Shown in pieces: positions 5,427-6,034 of a stretch of DNA of 6,034 nt. The notes under the pieces were generated by a model. That model saw only the letters and a list, made by a program, of their open reading frames with translations. It was not told the origin of the DNA and searched no databases. Every line of letters begins with the position of its first letter. Position 1 is the first letter of the stretch. The stretch covers positions 1 to 6,034 of the forward strand of contig JAGYMJ010000272.1 of assembly GCA_018400625.1 (NCBI GenBank). The letters run 5' to 3'. A program made the translations under genes and the position numbers. Source of the stretch: Planctomycetota bacterium. Lineage in GTDB: Bacteria > Planctomycetota > Brocadiia > SM23-32.

Positions 5427-6034
5427 TTATTCAAGTGTCTCCTCGACTTCTCCACATCTCAGCATGGATTCGCCGAAGTAGGGGTTCAGAACTTCTTCTG
5501 TATCGGAGAACCAGTCGGCTCCTTCATCGTCGAAAGCCATCGGGCAATTTAACCGGTAAAGTGTGGGGCCCGGCGGCATGCCGAACTGGTCGAGGATATC
5601 TTTAAGCGCAATAGTTACCTTCTCAAAGGCCGCACGCGCTTCTTCTATATCGCCTGCATGATGAATATGGCGCAGCATACGCTCGAGGCGTCCGGCCGCT
5701 TCGCGCCAGGCGCCCCCCGGGGCAGCATCCAGCAATTCTCCATCCATCGCCTCAAGTGCCCCGATGGTTTGTTCGGCGTGATCGCGTGCTCCTTCAAAAT
5801 CGTCGCCGGCCAGTGCTCCCGTTATCTCCAGATACCGGGAGACTACGGCTTCAAGTTCTTCGAGAAATGCCTCATCGACCTCCCATACCGCTTCAACCGG
5901 TTCTTCCTTTTCCGGCGGCGACATCATGCTCGGACGGCCGTCGATCTGAAGTTCGCTGTCGAGCTTGAAGTTCCCCTTAACCACCACCAGTTCTCCCTCC
6001 TCGAGTCCGTCCCGAACGTGGTAGTAGTCCCCTG
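5427..6034 (-). CDS. cusB: CusB-like RND efflux periplasmic adaptor with DUF3347-like C-terminal domain, 5' end cut by window edge
   Basis: This is the C-terminal end of a membrane fusion protein that links an RND pump to an outer-membrane channel. The reading frame stays open to the right edge, giving about 201 complete codons; the start is outside the window. The visible part opens with G-D-Y-Y-H-V-R-D-G-L-E-E-G-E-L followed by VVVKGNFKLDSE, the usual membrane-proximal end of CusB/CzcB adaptors. A short acidic linker follows, then a helical domain of about 140 residues ending in a C-P-M-A motif (Cys codon 5544-5546), an N-P-Y-F-G motif, and M-L-R-C-G close to the stop. This pattern matches DUF3347-type extensions on metal adaptors, where the Cys and Met residues are plausible Cu(I) or Ag(I) ligands. 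The gene lies 108 bp upstream of the pump gene, as expected for a CBA operon. Family assignment is firm. Metal identity and the DUF3347 label are inferred from motifs without a profile search. Confidence 0.92.
   Translation of the reverse strand, partial: GDYYHVRDGLEEGELVVVKGNFKLDSELQIDGRPSMMSPPEKEEPVEAVWEVDEAFLEELEAVVSRYLEITGALAGDDFEGARDHAEQTIGALEAMDGELLDAAPGGAWREAAGRLERMLRHIHHAGDIEEARAAFEKVTIALKDILDQFGMPPGPTLYRLNCPMAFDDEGADWFSDTEEVLNPYFGESMLRCGEVEETLE

Overview
The window holds the 3' part of a heavy-metal efflux operon, read entirely from the minus strand, so from high to low coordinates. In transcription order it contains the C-terminal part of a CusB-like periplasmic adaptor (cut by the right edge), a very large CusA-like RND pump of 1386 residues, a small periplasmic lipoprotein with a YHS-type metal-binding domain and a His/Asp tail, and a PII-like signalling protein. 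Gaps between genes are 108, 134 and 69 bp. No strong terminator or convincing promoter lies between them, so one transcript starting beyond the right edge is likely. An outer-membrane channel gene (CusC/TolC type) is not in the window.

The likely substrate is Cu(I)/Ag(I). The pump keeps all three methionines of the E. coli CusA substrate site (M787, M837, M926), the adaptor ends in a Cys/Met-rich DUF3347-like domain, and the lipoprotein carries C-P-V-M and F-C-C-A-A-C motifs. The working model is that the lipoprotein and the adaptor extension collect metal in the periplasm, the pump moves it outward, and the cytoplasmic PII-like trimer senses the state of the cell and may tune the pump or its expression. 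The last step is inference.

The organism is a Gram-negative, diderm bacterium of moderate to high GC. Lipobox, periplasmic adaptor and RND pump all point to an outer membrane. The architecture (DUF3347-type adaptor tail, insertion-rich CusA, YHS lipoprotein, PII-like protein) suggests an environmental lineage outside the enterobacteria, such as Planctomycetota, Desulfobacterota or Bacteroidota. The sequence alone does not decide which.

The leftmost 264 bp lie beyond the operon and hold no credible gene. They contain a cluster of six ACGT tetramers with an imperfect direct repeat (about 12-83), a stretch resembling a tRNA 3' end (about 111-134), four consecutive GC-rich stem-loops (129-216) and a short palindrome at the PII stop codon. 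The stem-loops pair better as plus-strand RNA. The region looks like a palindromic repeat element or an uncharacterised structured RNA.
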